From NCBI RefSeq assembly GCF_014805625.2, contig NW_023998423.1:15212737-15276736 (forward strand): a stretch of 64,000 bases of DNA, in the 5' to 3' direction. The position numbers were made by a program, and so were the translations under genes. The notes below the pieces were generated by a model. That model was given only the letters and a program-made list of their open reading frames with translations, searched no databases and was not told where the DNA came from. This DNA comes from Glossina fuscipes. Its lineage: Eukaryota; Arthropoda; Insecta; Diptera; Glossinidae. Shown here in pieces: positions 22,741 through 36,012 of this stretch (position 1 is its first letter; each line of letters starts with the position of its first letter).

Positions 22741-23959
22741 AAGAGTACACTACTCATAAGATTTCGCATGTCATGTTCCGTTCCTCTTTCCTAATATTTT
22801 TCTGCTTCAAGATTCAATTACGTATGAAGACGTACGTACGGATTGGTGAACAAGACTCACTTAAAATAAAATCTTGATAATATCTGTAACGTTTGGAAAA
22901 TCTTCAAGTTGGAAGGTCTTAGTGACATTGTTTGGAAAATTATGATTTTCAAACTTAATTACCTATCGATAATCGGTGAAAATCAACTATGGATTTGTCT
23001 TCGTAGCACTTACACTTGTAGTGTACTGATAGCTTACTTGCAACGAGCTTGCATCGCTTGCTTAGTTATTGTCTGATGCGTGGGAGGCAATGTCAGCTGT
23101 TTTATAGGTTAAGATTTCTATGTTAAGACACTTATGTATTATCAGGCTTAGAATCAAGCGGTTTTCACATGACATTCCTGCAGTAAGCTTTGCGAGGAAA
23201 CTTTTTTGGAAAACTAGAAAACGTTGAGAGAAACGAAACCTTATGGCTTTATTAAAACTCTTCTGGTTTTTGTTTAGTCAAAGAAGCCACCTTATCCTTG
23301 TTCATCAACTCTGAACGCCGTACATCAAACCTCTTTTACTTTAGTCACCATAGTTGTTGACAATATAGCGTAGTATAGACAGTATAGAGTATCGCTTGCG
23401 GAAACTTACGCAGGTGCGCAGCTCCCTTCCAATTTCCCTCCCCCAAACAAAGAGCGGCACATTACGTGACAAGAAATGGAGTTTTGCCAGTGTTTGTGCC
23501 GTTCCATTCATGCTACACCACAATCTTTTCTTCACAGTATTGTATTACGCGTAATAAACCCTTTCCAATGCCCCTTATCAACCTCACCAAAAATGGCTCA
23601 ATTCCGTTTCGTTTCAACGGGGCTTCCCAAATTGCAGTTCCATTAAATGCTTTATGATTAGTTCATATTGTACCTAAATAACGGCTTTATTTTGATTTTC
23701 AGTCTTAAGCAGATAGTTTAAGAGGGTTTCTGGGTCAACTTGTTGTAGCATAACGAAATTTAAAATTTTGATGAATTTTTATAAACTTTGTCGACTGTAT
23801 CACGGTGCACAAGGTGCACGGCAGAGTTTTTCACGAAATGGAAAACTCTTCGTTTATTGTCTTGTTCGAAGTGTTACTATAAAATTTAGTGAAATTTTTC
23901 GCATTTTGAATCATTTCTAAACCACAGTTTACCGATTTAACAAATGTCGTAATACTTCT
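22741..23959. other. No gene seen
   Basis: AT-rich; overlapping 63- and 64-codon frames on opposite strands near 23341-23657 have no motif. Confidence 0.5.
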
Positions 23960-24830
23960 TTTTATAACCCTCATCCTTCGGTGGGAGTTAAAACCTTTAC
24001 ATCGCCCACAAGGAAGCATCAGAGGCTCCATGAACTATAGATATTCTGAATCGATTTAAGCAAGTCCGTCTGTCTGTCTGTGTAACATCTGTCGCAAATA
24101 TTCTCCTGGCCGCAAAAATTAAGCCACCGATTTAAAATTTTTCAGAAGATTGGGAGCCATTTCGCCTAAGTTGATAATGAAAATGGGCCAAATCGATTAA
24201 AGGACACGACTACTGTACAATGTAAATTGAAAACACCTCTGCTTTGCAAAAGGAAATTAAAATTAATTTTTTGCTCATTAACCTACAACAGACAAATGTA
24301 CAAAAAATTGAATCGTATATTCTATGGGCGTTGCTGGGAAATTGGTCATCTCTACCCAGTGCGTCAAATTTTAATTTTTTTTTTAATACCTTTATAACGT
24401 GCAGAGACAAGTTTCAAAAAACCCATAAAGTATATAAATACTTGGCCAGTTGCAAATTCAAAATTTGTCTAAGTCTGTCCGTCTGTTCATCTATTCGCTT
24501 GTCATTCCGCCCATCTAGACGTTCGTCTACCTATGTGGAGTTTATCGTCTACATTTCCCCTCTCGCAACATAGAAGATAACCCTTACAAAATTGCAAAGG
24601 AATTTGAAAATGGCCTAAACAAGTCGAAGAACACGGCTACAATGTCCACAGATATATAGAACAGCTTTGCTTGCCATGTCTTTTGGTTGTTGCTCATAAA
24701 CTTCAACAGATGCCGCATTTCTACAAAATTATCCATACAAAATTAATGGACAAAAGTGGAAAAAATCGGCCACACCCAACCCACTCATATGATGCACATG
24801 ATAATATTTTTCCTTTTTTTTTAGATTTTT
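23960..24830 (-). repeat. Dispersed repeat, family Q, head-to-tail dimer
   Basis: Two units of about 420 bp follow each other on the minus strand (24385-24830 and 23960-24380 in plus coordinates). In plus orientation each starts with a TTTTTATAACCC- or TAATACCTTTATAA-type block, has a GTCCGTCTGTCTG core (24065 and 24474) and later TTGCTCATTAACCTACAACA (24271) or TTGCTCATAAACTTCAACAG (24691). The junction sequence near 24300-24470 is also found, inverted, at 56190-56390. Open frames across it are artefacts. Confidence 0.75.
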
Positions 24831-26149
24831 TATTGGATGACGATGATGGATTCACAAGATCCGGTCGCAACGGAATGTCATTTTTTTACTTGTTTTTATT
24901 TATCTAGAGATTGTCACAGTCCAGGCGTGTTATACAGCATAGCTTGATAGATTAGTGTTACGAGATTCTAAATGCTATATCTTTATAGCAATGCCATTAA
25001 CTTTTTATTCTTCACCGAATGTATGTACAATCTATGTAAAGATTGAACTTCGATACAAATATTAACCCTTGAATTTGTAGGTAAAAGACCATTTCTTTAA
25101 TTCGCGAACTAAAAACGCATTCAAAACGCTATTGAACTCAATTATATTTTTTTAATGTTACATAATTGATTGCATTCACATATGGCCAAAATATGTGTTG
25201 ATAGTCTCTATTCAACATTTTCAGCACATTCACTCACTCCCTTGTCCTATTGACAAAACATTGCAAAAGTAGGCAGATATCGAAAAATAAATCCTAACAA
25301 ATGTAAAAGGTAAAGTTTGCGACCTTCAAACCATTTACTTTTCGCAACGCGATGAAGCTTGAATGATTTGATAACGTTCTACATCAGTCATAGTTTTTTC
25401 TTTTAGACAATTTTTAGAGCCAAAATGAGAGTGTACTGAGCTTTTCATTGGTTTCGCGGCACTCAGCAATGCTTATGCAACGTAGAACGTTCGTCTGCCT
25501 GCATAGCATAAAAATATAAATTTTATGATTAGATTTGGCAAATATTTGTTGCTCGATAATCGTAATGGACTATTGATTACATCAGTTTGTATTGAAAGTC
25601 GTATTCCCCTGGGGTCTTACTGAATACTACGCAAATATTAGCGTCACTAACATGTAGAATTTCACGCGACACACTCAAAGCTAGAGTTGGTAATAATGAT
25701 ATCAACAACAACATAATCAAATGCAACAACAACTATCTGCTAGCAAGGGCATCCGTTGTACTACACTTGGTCGGTAAGGGTCCAAACTTTCTAAAAAGTA
25801 AAAGCTGGACACATTATGCCCAACCAAAAATGGCCTTATGCTACTTCGATCAATACAATTCTTCCATCATTTTTGTGATAAAATGCCAAAAAATTTTGCT
25901 TTGTTTCCGTTAATATATATTTTCATATATGTCTATATGAGTGGACCCGAAGAAACGTGAACTGATGTGGTCCAAATTTAGCAGATTTGATCTTCTTGTC
26001 AAAGATTATATTGTTCTCCACCTTTCACCTTTGCTCCTTCTTCCTTATACGGTGCTGAGCAGTGCAAAACAGTAGACCTCATTCAAATTGGACAAAGTTA
26101 ATTTTTGTATCAAATTATTAGCAAGATACTATTACTCAGCAAATTTTGT
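24831..26149. other. No gene seen
   Basis: AT-rich, nothing recognised. Confidence 0.5.
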
Positions 26150-26350
26150 CGAAACATGTCGAAAATTGCATTTTTTTTCTAATAACCGGCCATCTTTGCG
26201 CCAGGACACGCAAATCTACTAAAATTTTTCCCATTATTTCAAAGAATTAAAATCAAAAATATATAGACAAACTTCAGATAGACAAACAGACAGCAAGGCC
26301 TAAATTGATTCTAAATCAATTGATATAATAAAAGGTAGTTTTGTCTTAGG
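26150..26350 (+). repeat. Dispersed repeat, diverged copy
   Basis: Contains GATAGACAAACAGACAGCAA followed by GGCCTAAATTGATTCTAAA, the core order of the family, with CTAATAACCGGCCATC upstream. Confidence 0.5.
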
Positions 26351-27331
26351 CCCCTTCCGCTTAGACTTAATACAATCTGTATTACAAGGGTGGTGCAAGG
26401 CACAAGAGTAAAAAAGCTAAGCTAAAGTTGGCAAAACAATTAACTCGCACACTACCAATTCTCATAGATATGTAAGACGTTTCTAACTACATCCGGACGC
26501 CACGTTTATATGGCAGACACTTTTTGGACACTTTACTAACTTTAAACATGTTACAATTAGGCCCTGGCAACGAGCGGTTTAAAAACGAAATTGGTTATTA
26601 GTATATGGCCCTGTGCGTGCAATGTTACACTATCTAATTCTGAAAGTAACACCTATCGGCGCTGATTGTTGACATTACCGCAACCATCGAACAAAAATGG
26701 TAAGTTTATATTTGTGTAGACAGAATCTGAAACCACACAACCTGTATTAATACGTCTAAGTAAGTAATTTAAGGAAATTATTTTCTATTTGGTAGCTCAA
26801 GTCTAATTTCATATATAGAATGTAGCGTAAGAGCATGTTTTTTTTTTGTAATTTTTTATCTGAGCAATTACTCAGAGGATATCACCTGTACGTGTAACTT
26901 CGTCAAAGTCAGAAGGAAGTGGGCAAAGACAGAAAGAGATAGAGATGCGGCTGCAGCTTAGTGCCCTTCCTTCCTTACTGGCAAAATACATTACATAAAA
27001 AGTAAAACTTTACTGCTCGTAAAGGACCACAATTTGAAGCCGCGTGAAAAAGGTAGCTTGGGAAAGGCGTTAAGAACTACGAATTCGTTTACGATTTGAC
27101 TTAACATTGACTTAGCATTGCTGGCTACAAAGTATACTTAACATTACCAAAGGGGATTAGCAAAAATTAACAGAGCAAGTAGATAGATTTAATTAAATTC
27201 AGCCGGTCTTGAGACTAATGCGTCGCATAAAGAGTAATATTTTTTAATTTAAAGGTTGAGCTATTGACTGAATACATATTTTTTTTAATGCATTGTGGGA
27301 TCAAAACAACGAGTCGAAGGTATTGCAGTTC
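26351..27331. other. No gene seen
   Basis: AT-rich; nothing recognised. Confidence 0.5.
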
Positions 27332-27538
27332 TCATGTGCATTTACACATAGGACATGAAATGGATTTACGCAGAAGATAATTAGTACGACTGTGTGTTAG
27401 TCGTAATGGTATGGACTGCCTAAGGACTATAGACAGAACATTGAAAGACGCATTAATAAGCTTCATAGGCGCGTACTCTCGTGGGCGTAACGTAAAAATT
27501 AAAAAAACCAAATTGGACGGACGGGACGGACTCACCAA
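27332..27538 (-). pseudogene. Possible non-LTR reverse transcriptase C-terminal relic
   Basis: The 68-codon minus frame reads MKLINASFNVLSIVLRQS followed by IPLRLTHSRTNYLLRKSI and SCPMC. In Jockey- or CR1-type ORF2 tails the same order is LL--INi-VP-r-LR, L-Lp--RTNYg-n-Pis-MC. The RTNY core and the LR spacing are the best evidence. It is 68 codons only, with nothing recognisable on either side, so I hold it at moderate confidence. It would be the same broad clade as the relic at 1109, in the opposite orientation. Confidence 0.5.
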
Positions 27539-28620
27539 ATTTGGTACTTATACACTTAGCTACTAAAATGTAAAAGTTATTAAAAAAAAGTCAAGCAATT
27601 ACGGACTCTTCCAGACTTAAAGAAAGCAATAAAAAATATTACTATCGACTCGGGACCTGGAGCTTTCCTCAATTGATTCAGAGAAAAACAATCATTAAGC
27701 TGCGTTTATCTAGTTACAACCGTAGTGTTACCTTTTGGAGAATCTAGCAAAACATTTGAGAAACCTATTCATTTGAAGTGTCAACAGTAATTATTCATAT
27801 ATCAATTTTTCATACGGAATTTATTCATCTCTACCTACCATGCCTTCGACACGACATCAAAGATTTGGAAAAGAAAACCTTAACCGTAAATTTGGACGTG
27901 ATTGGTATACGAGTATATCATAAGAAGTATGTTTGACAAGTTTTTCGGAAATACATATTTAAATTTTTGGACTTTGCCGGCCTTTTGTTGCCAATACTCA
28001 ATCATACTACTTGCGCGTAAATCATTAATTAGATTAATTTTGAAAAAATTTCTCAATTTCTCACTTTATCGATTTATATAATATAAGTGTAAGATTCATT
28101 ATGGTTTTTGTTTTTTGTTTATTGAGTTTTCTTACCTTCATTTTTATTACCTTTTGCATGTACTCGCTTGCGTATTGCGTGAATACAAAAAAAAATGTGA
28201 AATTCATTCGATATGCCTGTACTTCCGCAACAACCAGATCAATTTGTAAAGGTTGAAAGTGTGTATTAACACTTATCACAGAAATTATGAAAGAAAAATT
28301 TACACAATAAAGCACACAATTCAACCAATAAATGCATTGTGCGGTGTTGTATTATATTGTGTTGTGTTTAAATACAATACCGTACCAACACTTAAATTAA
28401 ATGATACTTCAGTCACATATAAGCGTTGTGATTGTAAGCAAAGCGTTTCGGATGCACAAGAAAATGTAAAATAATCATAGGCACAAACGCATACACATAC
28501 ATGCATGCACACACACACAAGAATGCGCGCACACAATTACACGCTTGCCTGGCTTGCAGGCCCGCTCACTACTCGACACTCGGTACAGTGACAGGAAGTA
28601 AAACTTGAAAAGCAAAGCCA
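27539..28620. other. No gene seen
   Basis: AT-rich, with CA-type repeats at 28485-28535 and a GCTTGCAGGCCCG block near 28550. Confidence 0.5.
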
Positions 28621-28624
28621 GAGA

Positions 28625-28664
28625 GCCAACCAGCCAACCAGCCAACCAGCCAGCCAGTCAACCG
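28625..28664. repeat. Short tandem repeat, CCAACCAG unit
   Basis: Three perfect 8-base units followed by degraded CCAGCCAGTCAACC copies. Confidence 0.9.
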
Positions 28665-28827
28665 GCAGCTGGCTTATCAGTGCGAAGGTATCTCCACTTT
28701 AATGCTATTGAATGATAAAAATTTATGAAGTAAAGTGCTTGTTGTTATTGCGCGTCGCGTTGTTGTTTTCATTTTTGTTGTCGGTTGCGGTTTTCGTTTT
28801 GTTTCGGTTGTAAACTTTGTTTTTTGA

Positions 28828-28930
28828 TTTTTTTTTTTTTTTTTTTTTTAGATTGGTTTTCTATGGTATTTGAAGCTCGATAGAAGATCTATAGTAAGAA
28901 AAAAAAAAAAAAAAAATAAAAAAAAAAAAA
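28828..28930. repeat. Facing poly(T) and poly(A) tracts
   Basis: A run of 22 T (28828-28849) and an A-rich run of 32 bases with one T (28899-28930), separated by 49 bases, so the two could pair as a long hairpin stem. Confidence 0.9.
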
Positions 28931-30039
28931 CCTCAACACAATTGTTTTAGAAGCTCTGAAAACTTACCGCTTATTCTCTATGCAATGTCGAAAGGTTCCC
29001 GAAAATCCATGTTCACGCAGCGGTTTTTCATTTTTCTTGTTTTTGCTTTTTTGCCTTATATATAAGCACACATTTGAATACTTACATGACGGACGCATGA
29101 AAGGATTTCAGGGATCAGGCATATTTTGTTTTGTAAAAAATTGTTTTCAATAGAGCCGCTCGAAAGTGTAGCAGCCAAGTAGAATGTGGCAAGGTTTTGC
29201 AGTGAAAGGTTTCCGCTAACGGTAATATTTTTAACATAACATTGCTCAGAGGTTTTGAGAATAACAACACCAGATAAATCTTCAGGCCTTTCAAAAAAAA
29301 AAAAAAAAAAAAAACAAATTACATAAATAAATCAAATGAATTTCTGCCAACAATTGAAAATTTTACCAGACTTCACACTTATGCATAAGTAACTACATAG
29401 ACATACATACATCAGTAGTCGTAAGAATTCTAAATGAATCGCGAAAAAAAAGCGAAAGAAAAAATTTTACTAACACCCATAATCCAATTAGCTCGTTGCA
29501 AATAGTTCTTAAAAAAGTTATATAAATTTTTTTTTGTTTTTTTCAACCAAAAATATTGGTATAAATCGATTTTTACGAAAAATTAAATTTATTAAAATAG
29601 GTTTTTCATTCTCCAATATAAAAAACAAATTTCATTCTCTTGGCAACCAGTAAAAATAAAGCATACAATATAAAAAATAAATTAATAACATTTCGGGTAA
29701 ACCCAAAAAAAAAAAAAAATGTCCCAACTATCTCTTATTCATACATGAACATGGAAAAATGTAGATAGATATTTTAAAATACATATGTACATGTAATATT
29801 AGATTCAAAAAGTATTGAGCTTCACAGAGCTATTTGCTTTTTTTCCTCCCATCTTTGACGATAAGACACAATGCCTTACGTAATGACTGCTTTAGGGCTT
29901 TTTTCTCAATTTGACGGTTGAGTGCGAGTGTTCTGCTTAATGGTTGGCAGCAACATGACTTGCAATGAACATGCAACAACAAGCTAATTGAGCTTTTCCC
30001 TTGAAAGACAATTTTCCTTTTAAGCGTTCCGCCGCACCG
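28931..30039. other. No gene seen; A-rich tracts
   Basis: A runs at 29293-29314 and 29706-29719. Otherwise AT-rich and unrecognised. Confidence 0.5.
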
Positions 30040-30310
30040 CGAACCTCAAGTTTTCACTGCTCATTACTCTCACCGTCTTCAGAAACCGTCTCATTGTCGG
30101 TAGGAATCGTGCGTACAAACCCAATGTTCTTCATTCACCACATGCGAACGGAAAGGAGAAACCACTGTAACAGCCTGGGCAAGGCCATCTTTTGATTATC
30201 TATTGGAATGGAGAGAAAGATCAAAGTACTAAAAAAATATATTTTCGGAAAATATTGAAAAATGGCAACGTCAGACTCATCCTCTGAGACAGGCTTAGTT
30301 CATGGAGGTC
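30040..30310 (+). repeat. Unnamed repeat R, copy 1
   Basis: Shares ordered blocks with 61620-61925: GGTAGGAATCGTGCGTACAA with AAATAGGAATTTGTACGCAC, GGAGAAACCACTGTAACAGC with GGGGAAGCCAGTGTAACAGT, and ATATTGAAAAATGGCAACGT with ATATTGAAAAATGGTCACAG. Open frames in the two copies do not agree, so I call no protein. Confidence 0.6.
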
Positions 30311-31349
30311 TACGGTTCAGAGTGTAACTAGCACAGTTTTTAATCATCTCTATACATACATAAAATTGTGTATGTATTATGTCTAATTAGGAAAAAGGTT
30401 TTTGTACGATTGTCGATTATTCAGAAGAAAAAAGTTCAATTTTCGGCCAAAGCACTCTTTTATGAAAATCAAAAGTTTCAGTTCAACTTGTCGAAAAAAT
30501 CCTAATCGTTTCTTTAGATTACGTTATTTTAAAGACATTTTGAAAAATTCGAATAAGGAGGAAACAGAAACGCGTTTTAAATCTCAAATACCCTTATACG
30601 CCTCTAAGCGCGTTGTTGTATCATTCTTGACTTATTGAAGCATTACATCGACCAATTAGAGAAAAAACTCAATTTCTGACAATATTCGAATGGTTTGCCT
30701 TCTTCCCCTCCTTTCGAACTGTCTGATTTCGGCGGATAGCTGTGTCTACCCGAATTACAAGCTTACTGCAGAGAATCAATTACCTTTGTTGTCCTAATAC
30801 ACGGTCTGAAGTTCTCAGAAAAATGGGATGGAAGAAAGTTTACCACCTTTAAGGAATTTCTTGCTCCAAATTTCGAGCTCTTGGCGAGGTGGTCCGGAGA
30901 AACTGCCTGTGTGTGTTTGCGGGGAATTTATGTTCTTTTACCAATTCAGCAGTTTGGCCAAGTACACATGTTACTGCCATTCCCTTAAAATAAGAGAACT
31001 AAACTCAAAAAATGTCATAACACAAAACACTTTTAATTGAATTTTTCCCTTATGTCTTACGTAAATCACCCTTACAAAACCACTTCTGTCAAAAGCAAGC
31101 GCATAACAAATCGTAGTTGCGGCTTTGAGAAATTGCTCAGGAATAAGTCAATTGAAACAATTATTTTATCTTATTGTTGATCATTCCAATATTTTCGCTT
31201 GTTATAGACGAGCATTAAAATTCTTCTCAAAATATAGATTGAGCAGTTAGTTGCTTGCACTATCACTTGGTTAAAATTCGAATATGTCCCAGTCATCATC
31301 AAAGTTTATTTCAACTCAGTAATTTTCCATAGCTTCTTGATGCAATAGA
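30311..31349. other. No gene seen
   Basis: Two open frames of 70 and 78 codons (30402-30638, 30828-31040) carry no motif I know. Confidence 0.5.
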
Positions 31350-31576
31350 ACACTCGGTAAAAACGGCTTTGATGCCGCTTGCAGGATTGACATTACCAAA
31401 GAAATTTTACGTCACTGTTAAGAGACCACTCAGTTGGTAAATGCAAAACGCTTACCAATGGAGGAACACACCCGTTAAGCTGCGGCCATTTCCCTCCCTT
31501 TTCTCTCGCCCTTTCTTCACTTCCTTCTTCGTGTTACACGAATAAGGCACATTCCTTGGAACGGTTGCTCGAAGTT
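31350..31576 (+). mobile_element. tRNA-derived SINE-like element, copy D
   Basis: Body and tail match copy A: GTTGGTAAATGCAAAACGCT with TACCAATGG, a pyrimidine-rich block (CCTCCCTTTTCTCTCGCCCT), and GTTACACGAATAAGGCACAT followed by CCTTGGAACGGTTGC. The tRNA-like head is badly diverged and no A tail remains. Confidence 0.65.
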
Positions 31577-32005
31577 TGCTTGAATCGGAAGGAGATTTTT
31601 TGATCGGTATGCCACCTAATGGAATGCAATGAAGGAAATTTTTTAAAAAAAGTCAATAGAGTAAACCGCAATCCTGTTAGAAAAAGTGAATACAGTGAAC
31701 CATAACTTTGTTCCTATGGCTATAGAGAACCCTTTCGTTGAATTCAAGAAAGATTTTCCAACTTACCCTACTGCCTTATAATATATTTCTAAAATTTTCA
31801 TATCTGTTCGTAATCGCGCAAAATATTAATAAGAAGATTAAAGACTCTCCTGGAAATTTTACGCGTTCCTGTTATCTCAGTATGCATATAACAGTAAAGT
31901 AAATAAATTTGTAGGGAAAACGATTTGCATAAGAATGAGAGAAATAAGTGCCAATACCAACAACAACTTACTACACTATTAACAACTTCTCTCTCGTCAT
32001 TTCAG
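31577..32005. other. No gene seen
   Basis: AT-rich; ends in a branch-point-like CTATTAAC, then a pyrimidine-rich stretch and CAG. Confidence 0.4.
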
Positions 32006-32062
32006 AGAACAGCAGCGATATTAGTTAACTCAAACAGCAATTAAGAATTTCGCTAATACAAG
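32006..32062 (+). other. Splice-flanked segment, possible non-coding exon
   Basis: The 57 bases are preceded by CTTCTCTCTCGTCATTTCAG and followed by AAG|GTAATA. Stops fall in all three forward frames, so it could only be an untranslated exon. Support is the acceptor quality and the branch-like CTATTAAC about 27 bases upstream. It may be a chance match. Confidence 0.2.
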
Positions 32063-35000
32063 GTAATATTAGGACAACGTTAATGGGTAACACAACATTA
32101 ACAGTTCAAAAGAAAAATCGCAAACATTTTTTTTTTGGCAAGAAATGAAAGGTAACAGAAAATTAATATTCGAAAAGTCTATGGAAGATATATTTACATA
32201 GATTACAAAAGAGATCCTTTTCCAAGTGTTGGGACTGCTAGCATTCTCCGTCCGCTCTTTGAGCATTGAAACTTCTATAAGGAAAGATAAGTAAGATGTC
32301 ATTAAGTTGTTCCTCTTCACATGAGATATTTTGCTCTTAAGTTCACAAATTTAGTAACATGCTCCAAATGCAATTACGAAATTTTAATTTGTCACTCTGG
32401 ACTATTTCATAGACCTTTTGAAAATCTATCAAACGACATTTAACCGGATTCACTGCGACTTATATAACCTGGCATCTTTGAAATACTACGGACTGATGGA
32501 CTGGGGTTCACTTTTAAGACTCTTGGGCTGTTTCTTAAGGAAAGGACCCCCTTTATACCACATGTTGGACGAGATTAGTTTTGCGGAATTGCAATTGTAA
32601 TCTCAATCGTGTTTGTCTTCTCAACGCAATATCTTGGCTCTAAAGGAATGAAGGCCGACTTTTTTTATCCTTCTATTATCAAATGATTTCTATGATGCTA
32701 TCTCGTAAACAGGCAAGACCTTTTAGACTTTGACAATACTTTTTAGACTAGGTATGTGTAGGCGTCATTCTACTGTCCTTTCACTTATTGTTGCGTGATG
32801 AGACGTTGACATCAATTCTCTTAAATTGTTATCATAACAATATATACCAAATGAATACAGCTTGCCTCAACCTCGCATGTGCACTCATGCACGACTGCAT
32901 GTATCGGTGCACACATATACTCTTATATATTCTCAGTGCACACACATATCCTCTAATATAGTATTATTCACAATATTTTCCCTCCGTTCCATGAATTCCT
33001 CTTCTTTTTCTTTTTTTTTCTTTTTACAATATTCAATTATTTTATTCTAACACACAACTAAACTATTTATCAAAAATCTGAGCCGGCAGCCACAAAACAT
33101 TCATTTCATCCTTTCATCCTATTTTCAATATAATATTTTATATAGGATCAAAATCGTACACTAACATGTCTACCTACCTATGCATCAAATCTTGCTTGTA
33201 TTTTATATTCTAAATAAACATATACATCTATACACTCGTATGTATGAATATAAAATATAAATGGTTATAAAACTCACCACTAGAGTGGATTTAATGCCTG
33301 AGCACATGCTCTGCCCTATCTTCATATACGGTTACAATTCGCCCTTTCAATGATTTGTGAAAATATCTACAGTTCAGGCTCATTAGCTGCCCAATGCTTT
33401 ATAAATACATTATCCTCTAGACCTTTATGTGTCAATAACTTGGTAATCTAAGTAACCGCAAAATATATAGGAGACGTGATCATAATACGGAGATGCTGCC
33501 ATCTTATTAGAGTATCTCGTGGTCATCGTATGCCAGTAGTTGTTTCTACTCAACGCGCTTAATCGTTTTGAAAACTATTGAGGATACGACCAGATTTCAG
33601 TGGGATTCGGGATTATTTATTGATACCAGATTATTTCGTCACCGATGAGAAACCGAACAATATGCCGCTTATTGAATATAGCGAAATGAAAGATAAAAAA
33701 GTAAGTCATGTCCGATATTCCTGAATGAAGGATCTGATTGGACGCAATTTGCAACAATATTACAATATGTATGGTGCTGCGCACTCTCTGTATTTTTCTT
33801 TTTTGATGAAGTGACCCTGGATAATGACTGCCTTTTTAAATCCGGGTGAACACGAGGCAACAACTTGCAATAAACTCTACCTGCTGACCATTTTGTCCAA
33901 CAGTCGTCCTGAGCTGTACAGTTATAACCACTTTGTGGCACTGCGGCCGATAATATCCAATGGAAAATTATGAACGCGAAAAGTTCACATCAATCTTTTT
34001 CTAATTTCTTTAAAAAGCTGGTTCTTGTTCTTATAAATTTGAACAAAAGGTCTTTCAGCGAAAGAGTGGGTGAGCTTGTTTAGTATCTCACAAGTTTTAA
34101 ACGAGAGATAATCCCGTAGTTCAAAGATTTTATCGAACTCTCTTATCGCATTTCCGAATCACAGGGCAAGGATTTCCCTTTAAAAAAATCATATATTTTA
34201 TAACGGATGCAAATAGTTTTACGAGCGATATTTTAAAAGAGAAAATTTCGCACGTTGCACCATCTGCTAGTCACTATAGTATTGTCACGTAAGCTGTCTT
34301 TCATGATTTTACGTTATTTACTCAACTCCTTTTTAAGGTTAAGTTTGTATCATCGAATTGTGATTTTTAGGATAGTACATGTTGTGTTTACAATTCCTAG
34401 GGGATCTACTTGTAAATTATTTGTAGGAACTTATAAAGCTAATGAGCAATAGCAACCGAGACTATCGGCCCTTCTGGTTTTTAAATGTAGACTGTATGAT
34501 TAGCCCGCTCGCCTTAATATTGTTTTTGATTGATAGTGTATTTTTTCTCTCCCTTTTCTATAACCAGCTACTCAGAGAATGTCCCGAAGAATGGTAGGTA
34601 AGTCCAAGGCGAGTAAGTGAGAACTCTGAGAAAGATGCGTAGCCCTGTTGAACGATTTAATTGTTGGACATATCTCTTTTACCTCCGTAGAATACTTGCC
34701 ATGGATATATGTACATAAGCGCACCACAGTGCACACCTCCCATAATACATGGGAGTTATGCTCTAATTTGGGTCCGATGTAGCCGGTGTAAATGACACGG
34801 ATATTGGCTGCAGTGAAGTATTTTTTGCCACGCTTTAAAAGAGCTAAGCCTTTGACTTCGTCAAATGCTATTTAGCTGATCTCGTTCAGACAATTGTAAG
34901 AGATCCCGACATGCAGCTCGTTACTGCATTGCCTCTTACTAAAGGAAAACGAGTGACATAAGTTGCGTGTTCTGCGTTTTGCGTAGGGCGTCATTAGTGA

Positions 35001-35917
35001 AAGCCAGCAAGAGAGAAGAGCAAAGAACATATATTATATTCTCCAGATGTTTCAAAAGAACTCCATAGGGTTAGACGCTTCGAAAACGAGTCTTCGATTT
35101 TGACAAAGTGTAGATTTATCTACAATTGCAAATTTTCGAAACACATTTTTTAAGTGTTCAATGGTGGACGCATTCCACCATTGGAATGTGATCAAGGTGG
35201 GTTCTTGCAAATATTGATTAAACATACAGATGGAATGATATTAGGTTTGATAAGCGAGCAGTGTAGATGGCTTCAATTTTTAAATAAGCACATGGTAGCT
35301 GGTGCCTTGATAGCTAACACTTAATCGATGTACTATGCTTAGGGCACATAGCAAAAATTGCAGCTTTTTATTTAGCAGCTTTATCTTATTTTTCAATTGG
35401 TAGAGCACTCACTACGATCAATAAAATCTGCAATTTACATATGTGTCCCCCAAGAGATGAGCACCTAGGCCTTGGTTTAATGCTTTAGTATTAATTACGA
35501 AGCATTTTATTTTAATGCAAACTTTTTTTTAACATTCTTCTCTTTGCCTTGCAGATAGATAGATATCCAATGAATATTGTTATTTAAAAACGATTCGTGT
35601 GAAAAACTTCGTCGAACACTCATTAATTACGCCTTATCAAGCTTAACGCCTTTAGTTCCCTAATGAATATTGAACGAGTTTATTATTTTCAAATACTTAA
35701 GCATAAAAATGACTTTTGCGATTCGCTAATTGCACATTTATTAAGTGATCAATGAAGTGTAATCTCGTTGGAAGTGTTTGGCCTAAATGTTTAAACAATT
35801 AGTAGAATAAAAATATTTTTTTTCAAATGAACCTGCAAGCGCAGAGAACTATTGCTAGTGGTAACATATGTGCCAACAATTGTTTTTCACACAATCACCT
35901 GTTTAACTCCATACGCC
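32063..35917. other. No gene seen
   Basis: Mostly unique-looking AT-rich DNA. A 90-codon minus frame (33669-33941) has a few Cys residues (CTAQDDCWTKW, VYCKLL) but fits no family I know. A strong-looking donor GTAG|GTAAGT at 34591 has no open exon before it, and the good acceptor CTTTGCCTTGCAG at 35543-35555 is followed by early stops. Confidence 0.4.
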
Positions 35918-35963
35918 GATGATAATGATGATGATGATGATGATGATGACGATGATGATGATA

Positions 35964-36002
<39 letters not shown>

Positions 36003-36012
36003 GCGGTGATGA
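35918..36012. repeat. (GAT)n trinucleotide array
   Basis: About 28 GAT/ATG triplets with GAC, AAT and GGC interruptions. A 63-codon frame through it contains long Asp runs and is a by-product. Confidence 0.95.

Noticed and set aside
9777..34580. Shared CCAGCTACTCAGAG at 9779 and 34565
   Set aside because: Fourteen identical bases can occur by chance here and the similarity does not extend.
35556..35590. Strong acceptor CTTCTCTTTGCCTTGCAG
   Set aside because: All following frames close within about ten codons and there is no donor nearby.
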